64,000 bases of DNA, from the NCBI RefSeq assembly GCF_002738225.1, contig NZ_PEBQ01000093.1, positions 248,001-312,000 of the forward strand, in the 5' to 3' direction. Positions 45,596-55,807 of this stretch are shown one piece after another. How positions within the stretch are numbered: the stretch's first letter is position 1; each line of letters opens with the position of its first letter. A program made the position numbers and the translations under genes. Below the pieces are notes generated by a model that was not told the origin of the DNA, did not search any database, and worked only from the letters and a program-made list of their open reading frames with translations. This DNA comes from Acetobacter pomorum. GTDB taxonomy: Bacteria; Pseudomonadota; Alphaproteobacteria; Acetobacterales; Acetobacteraceae.

Positions 45596-46093
45596 ATGGG
45601 GCTGATACGCGCGGTATTTGATGCAGCCTTCAAGCAGGAAATGCGGCGTATGAAGCCCGTAGGCCCACGCTGGCCGCTGCTGCTCTTTCATGTAGATACA
45701 GGCGGGTGTGGCGGCTGCGGGATGGAGTTACAGGCCCTGCGTTATGCGCCGTATGATATGGAAGGTGCAGGTTTTGGGTTTGTCACCTCTCCCCGCAGTG
45801 CCGATGTGTTGCTGATAACAGGTGCGCTGACCCGTGCCATGGCTCCCGTTCTGGAAGCCGCATGGCAGGCTATGCCTACACCCAAGGGGCTGATTGCCGT
45901 AGGAAGCTGCGCGTTGGATGGCGGCATGTTTCCTGAAAATTATACGGTCTTGGGGGGGCTGGAGCGCCGGGTTTCCATAGACCTGAAAATACCCGGCTGC
46001 CCACCTGCGCCGCAGGATGTACTAAACGGCCTGTGTTCTTTGTTTGGTAAACAGGCCACGCCGCCCAAGGAGGCTGAAACCTCAGCTGTGTGA
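45596..46093 (+). CDS. NuoB/HyfI-like iron-sulphur subunit (Ehr-type)
   Basis: A 165-residue subunit that keeps all four [4Fe-4S] ligands: Cys38 and Cys41 in GGCGGCGMELQAL, Cys105 in AVGSCALDGG and Cys135 in KIPGCPPAP. The CxxC spacing is of the group 4 hydrogenase type, not the tandem CC of NuoB. A functional cluster in a complex with no nickel site implies electron transfer to or from something else. It starts 35 bases after the large subunit gene, with AAAGGT before the ATG, and ends the operon. Confidence 0.85.
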   Translation: MGLIRAVFDAAFKQEMRRMKPVGPRWPLLLFHVDTGGCGGCGMELQALRYAPYDMEGAGFGFVTSPRSADVLLITGALTRAMAPVLEAAWQAMPTPKGLIAVGSCALDGGMFPENYTVLGGLERRVSIDLKIPGCPPAPQDVLNGLCSLFGKQATPPKEAETSAV

Positions 46094-46121
46094 AGGGGCT
46101 GGCGTTTCGTCTATGTCGTCT

Positions 46122-46985
46122 TCATCGGTTTTGCAGGTCTTCCGCCGCTTTTTTAAGGCGTAGAAAGCTCAGGCGGCTCAAAGGCAGCAGAAAAACGTAA
46201 ATCACACCTGCTGCTGCCAAGGCTGCCCACGGATCTGCCACCAGCACCACAGCATAAAGCCCAGTGCCCAGCATAAGGGGCAGAACATACTGGGCAGGTA
46301 CCTTGAAGTTCTTGAACGACCATACCGGCAAAGTGGAAACCAGCAGCAACCCTGTGCTTGCCAGAGTAAGTGTGGGAATCCACGGCAGGCGTGTGAGCCG
46401 GTACAGCCAGTCTATGCCCAGTTTTTCAGCTTCCAGCCCTAAAAAGAGCGGGAAAAGCGCCAGCCCAGCCCCTGCAGGGGCTGGCACGCCGGTAAAGAAG
46501 TTGCTGGCATATTTGGGCTGATGATGTTCGCCATCCAGATTGGCGTTAAAGCGCGCCAGCCGAAGCGCCATGCACACGGTAAACATAATGCACGGCAAAA
46601 AGGCATACCGTCCGCCATCCTTCAGCGCCCAGAAATATAGCAGGAAGGAAGGGGCGACCCCAAAGCATAAAAAGTCGGACAGGCTGTCAAACTCGGCGCC
46701 AAAGCGGGTGGAACCGCGTAGCAGCCGGGCAATACGGCCATCCAGCCCATCAATAAAGGCGGAAATCAGCAGGGCCACGGCTGCGGCCTGAAAACGCCCA
46801 TCCACCGCAAAGCGCATGCCCATAAGGCCACCGCAAAGCCCCAGCATGGTGAGAATGTTGGGAATAAGCCGGTTAAAGGACGGCCCACGTATTTTGCTGC
46901 GGACCCGCCGCCGCAAACGGCGACGACGGCGCGGTGGTTGAGAACTTTGCTGCGGAAGCGCAGAGGGAGGGGAAGGTTGTGTCAC
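46122..46985 (-). CDS. pssA: CDP-diacylglycerol--serine O-phosphatidyltransferase
   Basis: A 287-residue integral membrane enzyme making phosphatidylserine. The CDP-alcohol motif D-G-x2-A-R-x8-G-x3-D-x3-D is intact (DGRIARLL then GAEFDSLSD, about residues 82-105). About eight membrane segments are predicted. The N-terminus is very basic (PPRRRRRLRRRVRSK), probably for membrane surface binding. It lies 12 bases after psd in the conserved psd-pssA operon and converges with the Ehr-type operon. Confidence 0.94.
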   Translation of the reverse strand: MTQPSPPSALPQQSSQPPRRRRRLRRRVRSKIRGPSFNRLIPNILTMLGLCGGLMGMRFAVDGRFQAAAVALLISAFIDGLDGRIARLLRGSTRFGAEFDSLSDFLCFGVAPSFLLYFWALKDGGRYAFLPCIMFTVCMALRLARFNANLDGEHHQPKYASNFFTGVPAPAGAGLALFPLFLGLEAEKLGIDWLYRLTRLPWIPTLTLASTGLLLVSTLPVWSFKNFKVPAQYVLPLMLGTGLYAVVLVADPWAALAAAGVIYVFLLPLSRLSFLRLKKAAEDLQNR

Positions 46986-46997
46986 GATTGCTCTGTT

Positions 46998-47687
46998 TTA
47001 CAACCGCGCCATGACGGTTTCACCGCCAACCATGGTCTGCCCGACAGAAACCAGAGGTTCCACACCCGGCGGCAGATACAGATCTGTGCGGGAGCCAAAG
47101 CGGATAATGCCAAAGCGCTCACCAGCTTCCACCTTGTCGCCTTCCTTTACGGAGCAGACAATGCGGCGCGCCACCAGCCCGGCAATCTGCACCACAGCCA
47201 TCATGCGGCCATCAGGTAGGGTCAGGCTCAAGGCATTGCGTTCATTCTGTTCAGAAGCCTTGTCCAAGCTGGCGTTCAGGAACAGGCCGGGGTGATAGGC
47301 CACACGTGTAACCGTGCCAGCGGCAGGCATGCGGTTAACGTGCACATCCAGCACGGAAAGAAAGGTGGCTATCCGCCATACAGGTGTTGTGCCCATATCC
47401 AGCTCTGCCGGTGGGGCCACTTTTTCGATAGAGACAATGTGCCCATCTGCTGGCGCCACGGCCACATCGTTCCGGGCCGGAGTAACGCGTTCCGGATCGC
47501 GGAAGAAATACAGGCAGAAACCAAAAAAGCCTGCGCTGGCGTGGCCAACGCTGCGCAACACGGGGCAGCGCAGTTTACGGCCCGCCCAATAGGCCAGAGC
47601 TGCCGTGGCACCAGAGGCCAGAAGGAAAGGGCGCGCTTCCCGGTGCGGGCGCGCAACAACAAGTTTTAGCGAAGCAAGTAGCGACAT
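46998..47687 (-). CDS. psd: Phosphatidylserine decarboxylase (short proenzyme type)
   Basis: A 229-residue proenzyme that self-cleaves to form a pyruvoyl cofactor and makes phosphatidylethanolamine. The cleavage site is Gly-Ser in [12 protein letters not shown], the form used by short bacterial and archaeal-type Psd. Conserved parts are [13 protein letters not shown] and [12 protein letters not shown]. An N-terminal hydrophobic segment anchors it. It supplies the next step after PssA, its downstream neighbour. Confidence 0.94.
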   Translation of the reverse strand: MSLLASLKLVVARPHREARPFLLASGATAALAYWAGRKLRCPVLRSVGHASAGFFGFCLYFFRDPERVTPARNDVAVAPADGHIVSIEKVAPPAELDMGTTPVWRIATFLSVLDVHVNRMPAAGTVTRVAYHPGLFLNASLDKASEQNERNALSLTLPDGRMMAVVQIAGLVARRIVCSVKEGDKVEAGERFGIIRFGSRTDLYLPPGVEPLVSVGQTMVGGETVMARL

Positions 47688-47722
47688 GGAGTCATCCTTA
47701 CGCGAAAGCCAACATGAAGGGA

Positions 47723-47756
47723 AGAAAACGGGAAGGCCCCAAGGAGTTCCTTCCCG
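47723..47756 (-). terminator. Intrinsic terminator of alaS
   Basis: On the minus strand CGGGAAGG pairs with CCTTCCCG around a 12-base loop, followed by TTTTCTT. It lies 15 bases after the alaS stop and before psd. Confidence 0.75.
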
Positions 47757-47770
47757 CTTGGCCCGATGTT

Positions 47771-50416
47771 TCAGGCCATGGTCTTCAGGGTTTCACGCAC
47801 GGCGGCAAAAGCGGCATCTGCTGCCTGCCCATCCGGGCCGCCAGCCTGTGCCATATCGCGCCGTCCGCCACCGCCTTTGCCACCCATGGCAGCACTGGCA
47901 GCACGCACAAGGGCTACGGCATCCACTTTTTCCACCATATCCGGGCCAATGGCGGCCACAACGCTGCCTTTGCCATCTGCGGTGGAAATCAGCACCACCA
48001 CATCGGCATTACCCTGTTTAAGAATGGTTTCAGCCAGCCCCTTGAGCTCACGCGGCGGGGTTTCACCCACATTGCGGGTGGCCAGACGTGCCGCGCCAAT
48101 TTTATCCACCCCGGCAGCAGCCACGTTGCCGGTAGCCAACTGGCGCTGCAAATGGGCAATCTGCTTTTCCATCTGGCGGCGTTCTTCAAGCACCGCGGCC
48201 AGACGTTCTGGCGCATCGGCCACAGAAACCTTCATCATCGCGGCCATCTGGGTCAGGCGCTGTTCGTTGGAAACAGTCAGATCCTGCGCGGCTTTACCTG
48301 CAACGGCTTCAATACGCCGCACGCCAGCGGAAACACCGCTTTCTGAAACAATGCGGAACTGCCCGATATCCCCCGTGCGGGTAACATGCGTGCCGCCGCA
48401 AAGCTCCATGGACCACGGATTCTTGTTATCCGTGCCAGCGCCCATGGACACCACGCGCACTTCATCACCATATTTTTCACCAAACAGGGCGGTTGCCCCT
48501 TCGGCAATGGCTTCATCCGGTGTCATGGAACGGGTAACAACCTGCGAGTTATCGCGGATACGGTTGTTCACTTCGGCTTCAATGGCCGCCAGTTCCTCAT
48601 CCGTAATTGGGCGGGGCTGGCTTACGTCAAAGCGCAGGCGTTCGGCTGTGTTCAGGCTGCCTTTCTGGGCCACATGCGCACCTAGGTGGCGGCGCAGGGC
48701 TTCGTGCAGCAGATGTGTGGCGGAGTGATGGGCGCGAATGGCGCTGCGGCGGTCATGGTCCACTGTGGCGGTTACAGCCATGCCGGGACGCAGTGTGCCT
48801 TCCGTAACCGTGCCGTAATGCACGATCAGATCCCCAGCTTTTTTCTGCGTATCCGTAATGGCAACTTTAACGCCAGAGGCCGTCAGGAAGCCGGTATCAC
48901 CGGCCTGACCACCACTTTCACCATAAAATGGGGTCTGGTTCAGCAGCACGGCCACTTCAGAGCCAACAGGGGCTTCTTTCAGGAATTCATTGCCAGCAAT
49001 AACGGCCTGAACCTCACCATCCGCCTGTTCTGTGCTGTAGCCCAAAAATTCGGAAGCGCCGAACTTGTCACGCGCTTCAAACCAGATGGTTTCCACGGCT
49101 GTATCGCCAGAGCCTGTCCATGCTGCGCGGGCACGCTGGCGCTGCACAGCCATGGCATCTTCAAAGCCTTTTACGTCCACATCGTGGCCGGAGCCACGCA
49201 GGGCATCCTGCGTAAGATCGAGCGGGAAGCCGAATGTATCATACAGGCGGAAGGCTACATCCCCCGGCAGGGGTGCACCACTGGCCAGATGGGATTTTTC
49301 TTCTTCCAGCAAGTGCAGGCCACGGTCCAGCATGGCTTTAAAGCGTTCTTCCTCACCACGCATGGTTTCACGGATCAGGGCTTCACCATGCACCAGTTCA
49401 GGATACGCGCCCCCCATCTGCTGGATAAGGGCTGGCAGAAGTTTGTAGAATGTGGGTTCGGTTGTACCCATCATGTGCAGATGGCGCATGGCGCGGCGCA
49501 TGATGCGGCGCAGCACATAGCCGCGGCCATCCTTGGCAGGCAGAACGCCATCGGCAATCAGAAAAGCAGTGGAGCGCAGATGGTCGGCTACAACGCGATG
49601 GCTGGCCTTGAACGGGCCATCAACAGCTTGATGCGTAAGATCTGCTGAAGCCTGAATAAGGGCAACAAACGTATCTGTATCGTAGTTATCGCGCTTGCCC
49701 TGCATGATGGCGGCAAAGCGTTCCAGCCCCAGCCCCGTATCAATGGAGGGGCGTGGTAGCGGAGAGCGCGTGCCCGGTGGGTCTTCGAAATACTGCATGA
49801 ACACGAGGTTCCAGATTTCGACAAACCGATCCCCATCTTCATCGGGAGAGCCGGGTGGGCCGCCGGGAACATCCGGGCCATGATCGAAAAAGATTTCAGA
49901 GCAAGGGCCGCAGGGGCCCGTATCGCCCATCCGCCAGAAATTATCTGAAGTGGGGATACGGATAATGCGGCTGTCATCCAGCCCGGCAATGGAGCGCCAC
50001 AGGCCAGCGGCATCTTCATCTTCTGCAAATACGGTGACCAGAAGCTTGTCTTTGGGCAGGTTGAAGCCCTTGGTGACCAGATTCCACGCAAATTCAATCG
50101 CTTCGGGTTTGAAGTAATCCCCGAAGGAGAAATTGCCCATCATTTCAAAAAACGTGTGGTGCCGTGCTGTATAGCCCACATTGTCCAGATCGTTATGCTT
50201 GCCGCCAGCGCGCACAACCTTCTGTGCAGTTGTTGCGCGCGAATAGGGGCGCGTTTCCTGGCCGGTAAACACGTTCTTGAACTGCACCATACCCGCGTTG
50301 GTAAACAGCAGGGTGGGGTCGTTCTTGGGAACTAGAGACGATGAAGGTACAATCTGGTGACCGTTGCTGGCAAAATACTCCAGAAAAGCGGTGCGAATTT
50401 CGTTTGTTGTCAGCAT
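47771..50416 (-). CDS. alaS: Alanyl-tRNA synthetase
   Basis: An 881-residue class II synthetase with catalytic core ([21 protein letters not shown], residues about 20-45), tRNA recognition domain, editing domain ([25 protein letters not shown] with zinc ligands) and C-terminal C-Ala domain ending in the Gly-rich [19 protein letters not shown] 50416 is chosen because homology starts at once ([15 protein letters not shown]). The ribosome binding site is poor. It is transcribed alone and ends at its own hairpin. Confidence 0.96.
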   Translation of the reverse strand: MLTTNEIRTAFLEYFASNGHQIVPSSSLVPKNDPTLLFTNAGMVQFKNVFTGQETRPYSRATTAQKVVRAGGKHNDLDNVGYTARHHTFFEMMGNFSFGDYFKPEAIEFAWNLVTKGFNLPKDKLLVTVFAEDEDAAGLWRSIAGLDDSRIIRIPTSDNFWRMGDTGPCGPCSEIFFDHGPDVPGGPPGSPDEDGDRFVEIWNLVFMQYFEDPPGTRSPLPRPSIDTGLGLERFAAIMQGKRDNYDTDTFVALIQASADLTHQAVDGPFKASHRVVADHLRSTAFLIADGVLPAKDGRGYVLRRIMRRAMRHLHMMGTTEPTFYKLLPALIQQMGGAYPELVHGEALIRETMRGEEERFKAMLDRGLHLLEEEKSHLASGAPLPGDVAFRLYDTFGFPLDLTQDALRGSGHDVDVKGFEDAMAVQRQRARAAWTGSGDTAVETIWFEARDKFGASEFLGYSTEQADGEVQAVIAGNEFLKEAPVGSEVAVLLNQTPFYGESGGQAGDTGFLTASGVKVAITDTQKKAGDLIVHYGTVTEGTLRPGMAVTATVDHDRRSAIRAHHSATHLLHEALRRHLGAHVAQKGSLNTAERLRFDVSQPRPITDEELAAIEAEVNNRIRDNSQVVTRSMTPDEAIAEGATALFGEKYGDEVRVVSMGAGTDNKNPWSMELCGGTHVTRTGDIGQFRIVSESGVSAGVRRIEAVAGKAAQDLTVSNEQRLTQMAAMMKVSVADAPERLAAVLEERRQMEKQIAHLQRQLATGNVAAAGVDKIGAARLATRNVGETPPRELKGLAETILKQGNADVVVLISTADGKGSVVAAIGPDMVEKVDAVALVRAASAAMGGKGGGGRRDMAQAGGPDGQAADAAFAAVRETLKTMA

Positions 50417-50588
50417 GGCGTGAGGCAGACGATCCTGAAACTGGTTGGGCACGTGATGCTTCCACTCTTGTGGCAAGGGGCCTCACGGCCAGATGAAAAC
50501 GGCAAGGTTCTCTTAACCCGTGTGTCTGATGTAGCGCACCTGCGGCTGATCTGAAAGAGGGCAGAGAATAGCCCGTGATATGGGCAAA

Positions 50589-51086
50589 TTACGCATCGGA
50601 TTTCTGATGCGTGGAGGAAGGTGCAATTTCAACCGACATTTCTGCGAGTTCCAGCGCAGAAGCTGGCGGTTTTTCCCGAAATACAATTTTCTGGCTCATG
50701 CTGAAATTGGCCAGCATGCCTGCCGCGGCCCCAGCTGCCAGCGCCACAATAGGGTGCTGTATACAAAACGGAAAAATATAGAAAAGCAGGTAAACAGTGC
50801 CACGGTTTAGAAAAAAGCCAAGGCTGTTGGCGCTGAGAAACCTTAGCCATTGCAGAACAGGATGTTCATGATGGCCCGCGCCCTTAAAGGTCCATACCCG
50901 GTTTAAAACCCAGTTAAGTGTGGCGGCCACAAAATAAGCCACCAATGTTGCGCAGGTGAGCCCAATAAGCGGGCGGAGTGCGTAAACAGTACCAGAATCC
51001 CATACAAAACCAAGACTGCCCACCATACCAAACTTTATCAGGCGGATAAGCTTGGAAGCGGCAGAAGGAGAGGGCGCACTGGTCAT
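50589..51086 (-). CDS. GtrA-family membrane protein
   Basis: A 165-residue protein with four membrane segments and the GtrA fold signatures (LIKFGMVGSLGFVWD, NWVLNRVWTF, SANSLGFFLNRG). GtrA-type proteins are thought to flip lipid-linked sugars for decorating polysaccharides or lipids. No glycosyltransferase is next to it, so the substrate is unknown. It lies between the second OmpA-like gene (terminator between them) and alaS. Confidence 0.88.
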   Translation of the reverse strand: MTSAPSPSAASKLIRLIKFGMVGSLGFVWDSGTVYALRPLIGLTCATLVAYFVAATLNWVLNRVWTFKGAGHHEHPVLQWLRFLSANSLGFFLNRGTVYLLFYIFPFCIQHPIVALAAGAAAGMLANFSMSQKIVFREKPPASALELAEMSVEIAPSSTHQKSDA

Positions 51087-51126
51087 GACATAAAGCTTTA
51101 GACTGGAATGCAGAAAAAGCAGACAT

Positions 51127-51162
51127 AAAAAAAAGAGGTGCCCGAAGGCACCCCTCTTTTTT
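51127..51162. terminator. Strong intrinsic terminator after the ompA-like gene
   Basis: Stem AGAGGTGCC with GGCACCCCT (one mismatch region) around CGAA, flanked by A and T runs. It lies 23 bases after the stop of the minus-strand ompA-like gene. Confidence 0.9.
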
Positions 51163-51184
51163 CCGAAACCGGAAACAGACCAAA

Positions 51185-52315
51185 TTAGTGGAGGATGATT
51201 TCCACGCGACGGTTCTGAGGTTCACGGGTGTTCGGGCCGGTCGGAACCAGCGGATGAGCTTCACCATAACCGTGCACGTCAATGGCGGAAGCCGGAACGC
51301 CGTCACGGATCAGTTCTGCCTTCACGCTGTCAGCACGACGCAGGGACAGACCCAGGTTGTACTTTTCACCGCGCGGGCCAGGATGAGCAGCAGAGTTATC
51401 GGTGTAACCGTTAACTTCGATGCGGGTTGTCTGCACGTGGGTGGAAGCCTGAGCAGCTTCTGCCACGATCTGGCGAGCGCGACCGGTCAGGACAGACTTA
51501 TCCCAATCGAAGAATACCAGGTAGGAACGTGCGGGCAGCGGAGCCGGAGCAGCAACAACCGGAGCCGGTGGCGGCGGCGGCGGAGCTGTATCGAACGCAT
51601 AACGCAGGCCCAGAATGAACTGGTGGTTGAAGCGGTGATCGAAGTTCACGTTACCGCCGGTGCCCTTGGAACCGGAGTAATGGAACGCGCCGTCCATGAA
51701 GGAACCCGGCTGACCGATCATGCGGTATTCCGTGGTGACCTGGAAGCCCGGGATGCCCGTGTCATAAGCGGCACCGACGATACCCTGGTAAGCGAAGCCA
51801 CCGTTTGTGCCACCGATGCGGGTATGACCAGCGCCGTGAGCATAGTTGGTGTCAATCGGGTTGTAGTGCTGCCACAGGTAACCGGCACCAACACCAACAA
51901 ACGGCGTGACAGGCGCATCAATACCGAACTGCTTCAGGTCGATATCATACAGCACGTTCACGAAACCACCGTAGGACTGATCAGACCCACGGGTATGACC
52001 CGGCAGGGATGTGCCCGGACGGTGGTCAATGTTGGAGTAGTTGTAAACGCCTTCAACTTCAGCGCGCAGGCCGTTGCCGAAGCCCCAACCAAAAGCACCA
52101 AAGCCGGTGAAGCCCGTGTTATGGCGCAGCTGAGAGGAGGTTCCGCCCGGAGGAGGGCCGCCAGCGTTAGCACCGTTGAGGTGAGCATGCTGGTTCTGAA
52201 CCAGGTTATAACCACCGGCCACGTTTACATACGGGCCTGTAATCGTGGTGGCAGATGCGGCCGCCGGAGCCGCTGCCATCAGTGTCGTTGCAAGTAACGC
52301 CGTGCGGAGACGCAT
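51185..52315 (-). CDS. OmpA-family outer membrane protein (paralogue 2)
   Basis: A 376-residue protein with signal peptide (cleavage near ASA-TT), beta-barrel (to about residue 245), PPPPPPAP linker and C-terminal OmpA domain (FFDWDKSVLTGRAR, NGYTDNSAAHPG, GYGEAHPLVPTGP). GAGGA precedes the start by eight bases. Codon choice is more uniform than its neighbours, with strong preference for single synonymous codons, which suggests very high expression. It is a paralogue of the gene at 8612-9775. It is flanked by a long upstream leader region and a strong terminator. Confidence 0.93.
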   Translation of the reverse strand: MRLRTALLATTLMAAAPAAASATTITGPYVNVAGGYNLVQNQHAHLNGANAGGPPPGGTSSQLRHNTGFTGFGAFGWGFGNGLRAEVEGVYNYSNIDHRPGTSLPGHTRGSDQSYGGFVNVLYDIDLKQFGIDAPVTPFVGVGAGYLWQHYNPIDTNYAHGAGHTRIGGTNGGFAYQGIVGAAYDTGIPGFQVTTEYRMIGQPGSFMDGAFHYSGSKGTGGNVNFDHRFNHQFILGLRYAFDTAPPPPPPAPVVAAPAPLPARSYLVFFDWDKSVLTGRARQIVAEAAQASTHVQTTRIEVNGYTDNSAAHPGPRGEKYNLGLSLRRADSVKAELIRDGVPASAIDVHGYGEAHPLVPTGPNTREPQNRRVEIILH

Positions 52316-52659
52316 TTTTTGGTCCTCAATTTTTCATCTGTTCGACTAACCCGCCAACCATTTCAGCGGGCAGGTCCAGCTAGATGCCTAAAGCCGTATA
52401 AAACGATCAGTTCCAAAATAGAAACCCGAACCTTCATACTCTTAGTGATTACAAGCCATAACCGTGTTGTATTTGCAACAGTTCATTTCGTGGGACGAAT
52501 ATGTTTCTGACGCAAAAGTATTTCCACAGTTTCTAGCCCTTTCCATAACATGTTGCAAATGCATGTATCTCGCCCTCATTCCCGCCTGATTAAGGCGGAA
52601 TTGCGGCAAGGTGACACATTTACAACCTGCTGCCTTACAACCGTGTGTGGCTGCCGCTT
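52316..52659. other. Non-coding region upstream of ompA paralogue 2
   Basis: These 344 bases must hold the promoter and a leader of the ompA-like gene and the end of the aroKB transcript. A short hairpin CCCGC/GCGGG lies in the likely leader (about 52352-52374) and another, CCGCC...GGCGG, near 52587-52603 may mark the aroKB end. The direct repeat TTACAACC occurs twice near 52619-52642. I see no gene here. Confidence 0.45.
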
Positions 52660-54393
52660 TTAAGCCACGCTGCCGTCTGCTTCCAGCACCTCTCTTACAG
52701 CCGTTGCGGGCACATCCCGCGTGGTAAATGCCTGGCCGATTCCATGTGCCAGCACAAAGGACAGGCGCCCGTCCTGCATCTTTTTATCACGCTGCATATG
52801 GTCCATCAGGGCCTGCGTGTGGAAGGTGTAAGACAGGTCTCGGATATGTGCGGGCATACCCAAAGCTTCCAGATGACGGTTGACGCGTTCCATATCGGCG
52901 CGGGGGCATAGGCCCAGACGCACAGAAAGCGCAAAGGCCAGATTTAGCCCGATGGAAACAGCCTCGCCATGTAAAAGGCGGCCATCGTAGCCCAATTCGG
53001 CTTCCAGCGCATGGCCAAATGTGTGGCCCAGGTTCAGCAGGGCGCGGCCATTGCTTTTTTGCTGTTCGCGTTCATCAGCTGCCACAACGCGGGCCTTGAA
53101 GGCACAAGCCTGCTGTACAGCCATTGCCAGTGCTTCGGGGTCTTGGTCCAGCACGGCAGCGCCATGTTCCTCACACCATGCAAACAGGGCTTCATCCCCA
53201 ATCAGGCCGGACTTCACAATTTCGGCATAACCGGCCACCAGCTCGCGGCGCGGCAGGGTGGCAAGGGTGGAAACATCTGCCAGCACGCATAGTGGCTGAT
53301 GGAACGCGCCCAGCAGATTCTTGCCCCACCGTGTGTTGATGCCCGTTTTGCCACCCACTGAAGAATCGACTTGCGAGAGCAATGTGGTGGGAATTTGCAC
53401 AAAGGGTAGGCCGCGCAGGGTGGTGGCTGCCACGAATCCGGCAAGATCGCCCACCACGCCGCCGCCCAGCGCAACAATGCTGGTGCGGCGCTCAATGCCA
53501 TGTTCTAAAATGTTATCTGTCAGTTTCTGATACATCTCCAGACACTTGGTCTGTTCCCCTGCCGGTACACGCAGACTGCGAGAGGTAATGCCAGTTTCTG
53601 CCAGCGCAGCTTCCAGCTGCTCCAAATAACGTGGTGCCACGTTCTCATCTGTAATGATGACAACCTTTTTCTGTGGCAGCACAGGGGCCAGCAGGGCACC
53701 GGCGCGGCTGATCAGATTGGTGCCGATAACCACATCATAAGATGTATGCGCCAAGGTTACAGGCAATCTGAGCGGACGGCGCGAAAGGACAAGGGATTCC
53801 ATAACGCGCGTGGTTGTTTGCTCCACGTTGTTGTCTCCACAATCAACAATAATATCCGCTTCGGCATAAACCGGATGGCGGATGGCCATAAGGTTTTCCA
53901 GCACTTCACGCGGGGATGTCGTGTTCAGCAGCGGGCGATGCGTGCGCCCGCTTACGCGGCGTACCAGCACAGGCAGGGGGCAGCGCAGCCAGATGGAAAT
54001 AGCCCGCTCACGCACTAGGGCGCGGGTGGTGGAATCCATAAATGCGCCACCGCCGGTGGCCAGCACCATGGGGGGGCCTTCCAGCAACCTGCGAATCACC
54101 CGCCGCTCTCCATCACGAAAAGCGGCTTCGCCATACAGGCGAAAAACATCGGCGATGGAGCAGCCTGCCGCGCGTTCTATTTCCACATCGGCATCAACAA
54201 ATGGCAGGCCCAGACGGGCAGCAAGGGGGCGGCCAATGGTGGTTTTTCCGGCGCCCATAAGCCCAACAAGCACAATGCTGCGGCCAAAGGGAATGATGCC
54301 AGAACCGTGGCTCCGGCTGACCCGTTCCAGATCAAGCGGAATGGGTGGTGGGTCCGTTGTTTCGGAGTGGGGAGAAGAGATACGTGATGACAT
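52660..54393 (-). CDS. aroKB: Fused shikimate kinase/3-dehydroquinate synthase
   Basis: A 577-residue fusion of two aromatic-pathway enzymes. Residues about 35-205 are shikimate kinase with P-loop GLMGAGKTT (44-52), the shikimate-binding FRDGERRVI and GGGAF. Residues about 215-577 are dehydroquinate synthase with the NAD motif [16 protein letters not shown] and zinc ligands in [11 protein letters not shown] and HGEAVSIG. In most bacteria these are separate adjacent genes. ATG 54393 is taken, but it lacks a clear ribosome binding site and the frame runs 50 codons further up without homology. Confidence 0.93.
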   Translation of the reverse strand: MSSRISSPHSETTDPPPIPLDLERVSRSHGSGIIPFGRSIVLVGLMGAGKTTIGRPLAARLGLPFVDADVEIERAAGCSIADVFRLYGEAAFRDGERRVIRRLLEGPPMVLATGGGAFMDSTTRALVRERAISIWLRCPLPVLVRRVSGRTHRPLLNTTSPREVLENLMAIRHPVYAEADIIVDCGDNNVEQTTTRVMESLVLSRRPLRLPVTLAHTSYDVVIGTNLISRAGALLAPVLPQKKVVIITDENVAPRYLEQLEAALAETGITSRSLRVPAGEQTKCLEMYQKLTDNILEHGIERRTSIVALGGGVVGDLAGFVAATTLRGLPFVQIPTTLLSQVDSSVGGKTGINTRWGKNLLGAFHQPLCVLADVSTLATLPRRELVAGYAEIVKSGLIGDEALFAWCEEHGAAVLDQDPEALAMAVQQACAFKARVVAADEREQQKSNGRALLNLGHTFGHALEAELGYDGRLLHGEAVSIGLNLAFALSVRLGLCPRADMERVNRHLEALGMPAHIRDLSYTFHTQALMDHMQRDKKMQDGRLSFVLAHGIGQAFTTRDVPATAVREVLEADGSVA

Positions 54394-54455
54394 GGAACAC
54401 AGCTTAACATACAGCAGACAGAACACACCTATATCAGTTAAGGGAGCCAAGCTGC

Positions 54456-54809
54456 ATGAACCGCACGGTTCTGATTGTTGCCGCCGCAGTGTTTGCGGTT
54501 GTTCTGGGCGGTTTTGCCGCGCTGGGCGTAAGCGCACATCCACCTATTCCTCAGCCAGTGCATCGTGATCTGCCGCTGGCTGCTCCGGCTACATCTGCTG
54601 CCGCCACAAGCGTGGCTGTGCCTGCTGCCCCCGCAGCGCCTGTGGTTTCGGCTGTGGTGCCAGCAGCACCTGCACAGCCCACCATTACGCCTGCTGCGCC
54701 TCCGGCCCCACCTGCGGCTGTTGCACCGCCTGCCGCTGTGGCCCCTCCGCCGCCAGTTGCGGCACCTGCACCAACAGCGCCCGCACCGGCAGCCCCAGCG
54801 CATCCGTAA
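54456..54809 (+). CDS. Pro/Ala-rich exported or membrane-anchored small protein
   Basis: A 117-residue protein. GGGAG precedes the ATG. An N-terminal hydrophobic segment ([21 protein letters not shown]) is a signal or anchor. Residues 45-117 consist almost wholly of Ala, Pro and Val with repeated PAAPA and PPPV units, so it is unstructured and possibly crosses the periplasm. No family is recognisable. It lies three bases before xerD and is probably co-transcribed with it. Confidence 0.6.
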   Translation: MNRTVLIVAAAVFAVVLGGFAALGVSAHPPIPQPVHRDLPLAAPATSAAATSVAVPAAPAAPVVSAVVPAAPAQPTITPAAPPAPPAAVAPPAAVAPPPPVAAPAPTAPAPAAPAHP

Positions 54810-54812
54810 GTC

Positions 54813-55733
54813 ATGATAAGTGGGGGTGTTGATCTTTTTCTGGAGATGCTGGCAGCCGAGCGTGCGGCCGCCCCCAACACGCTGGCTGCCTATGAGGCGG
54901 ATCTGACCTCCTGCGCTGAAAGTCTGGCGCGGGAGGGGCAAACCCTGCAAACAGCCACCACCGAAGGGTTGCAAAACTGGATGGCCGCATTGGTGGGCAG
55001 CGGGCAAGCGCGGCGCACAGTGGCACGGCGTTTATCCTGTATCCGGCAATTCTATCTGTTCTTGCTGCGTGAGGGGATGCGGGCGGATAACCCGGCTGCC
55101 CATCTGGATAGCCCCAAACCCCGCACACCTCTGCCGCGTTTTTTATCCGAATCGGAAGTGCTGGCGTTGCTGAACGCCTGTACGGAACCGGCTGGGGCAT
55201 CCTTAGCCAAAAAACGGCGCGGCATTTTGGCCAAGGCTGCCCTGGAGCTGCTTTATGCCTCTGGCCTACGTATTTCAGAACTGCTGGCGCTGCCCCGCAA
55301 GGCCGTGGCGGGGGATCAACGCATGATCATGGTGCGCGGCAAAGGCGGGCGGGAACGGCTTGTACCGCTTTCAGACAGTGCGCGGGAAGCTGCACAGGCT
55401 TTGCTGGAAGTGGATGCGCATCTGGAAAGTCCATTCCTTTTCCCCGGTCGGGACCCTGCAAAACCTATGACACGGCAGGCGTTTGATAGGGTTTTACATA
55501 CAGTGGCCCTACGGGCGGAAATTGATCCGGCGCGTCTTTCCCCCCACGTGCTGCGCCATTCCTTCGCGACGCATTTGCTGGCGCATGGGGCAGATTTGCG
55601 CGCCTTGCAGATGTTGCTGGGGCATGCAGGCATTGCCACCACCCAGATTTATACACATGTGCAGACAGAACGCCTTAAGCAGGCTGTGCAGGCGCATCAT
55701 CCTTTGGCGGCGGATTCTGCGCACACCAAGTAA
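54813..55733 (+). CDS. xerD: Site-specific tyrosine recombinase XerD
   Basis: A 306-residue recombinase that with XerC resolves chromosome dimers at dif. The N-terminal SAM-like core-binding domain spans about 5-95. The catalytic set is complete: R153 (SGLRISELL), K177 (RGKGGRERL), H245 and R248 (HVLRHSFATH), H271 (LGHAGIATT) and nucleophile Y280 (QIYTHV). XerD rather than XerC is favoured by the aroKB-xerD-accA setting seen in alphaproteobacteria. No dif site is visible in the window. Confidence 0.9.
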   Translation: MISGGVDLFLEMLAAERAAAPNTLAAYEADLTSCAESLAREGQTLQTATTEGLQNWMAALVGSGQARRTVARRLSCIRQFYLFLLREGMRADNPAAHLDSPKPRTPLPRFLSESEVLALLNACTEPAGASLAKKRRGILAKAALELLYASGLRISELLALPRKAVAGDQRMIMVRGKGGRERLVPLSDSAREAAQALLEVDAHLESPFLFPGRDPAKPMTRQAFDRVLHTVALRAEIDPARLSPHVLRHSFATHLLAHGADLRALQMLLGHAGIATTQIYTHVQTERLKQAVQAHHPLAADSAHTK

Positions 55734-55807
55734 AAAATCGACACTCAGATATGTTTGGTTGCACGAAGTGACTTGGTTTTACACGTCATTGTGCTATCGG
55801 CTTGTGC

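Noticed and set aside
54590-54806. Repetitive GC-rich tract that might be a tandem DNA repeat
   Set aside because: Repetition is at the Ala/Pro codon level and not in exact DNA units.
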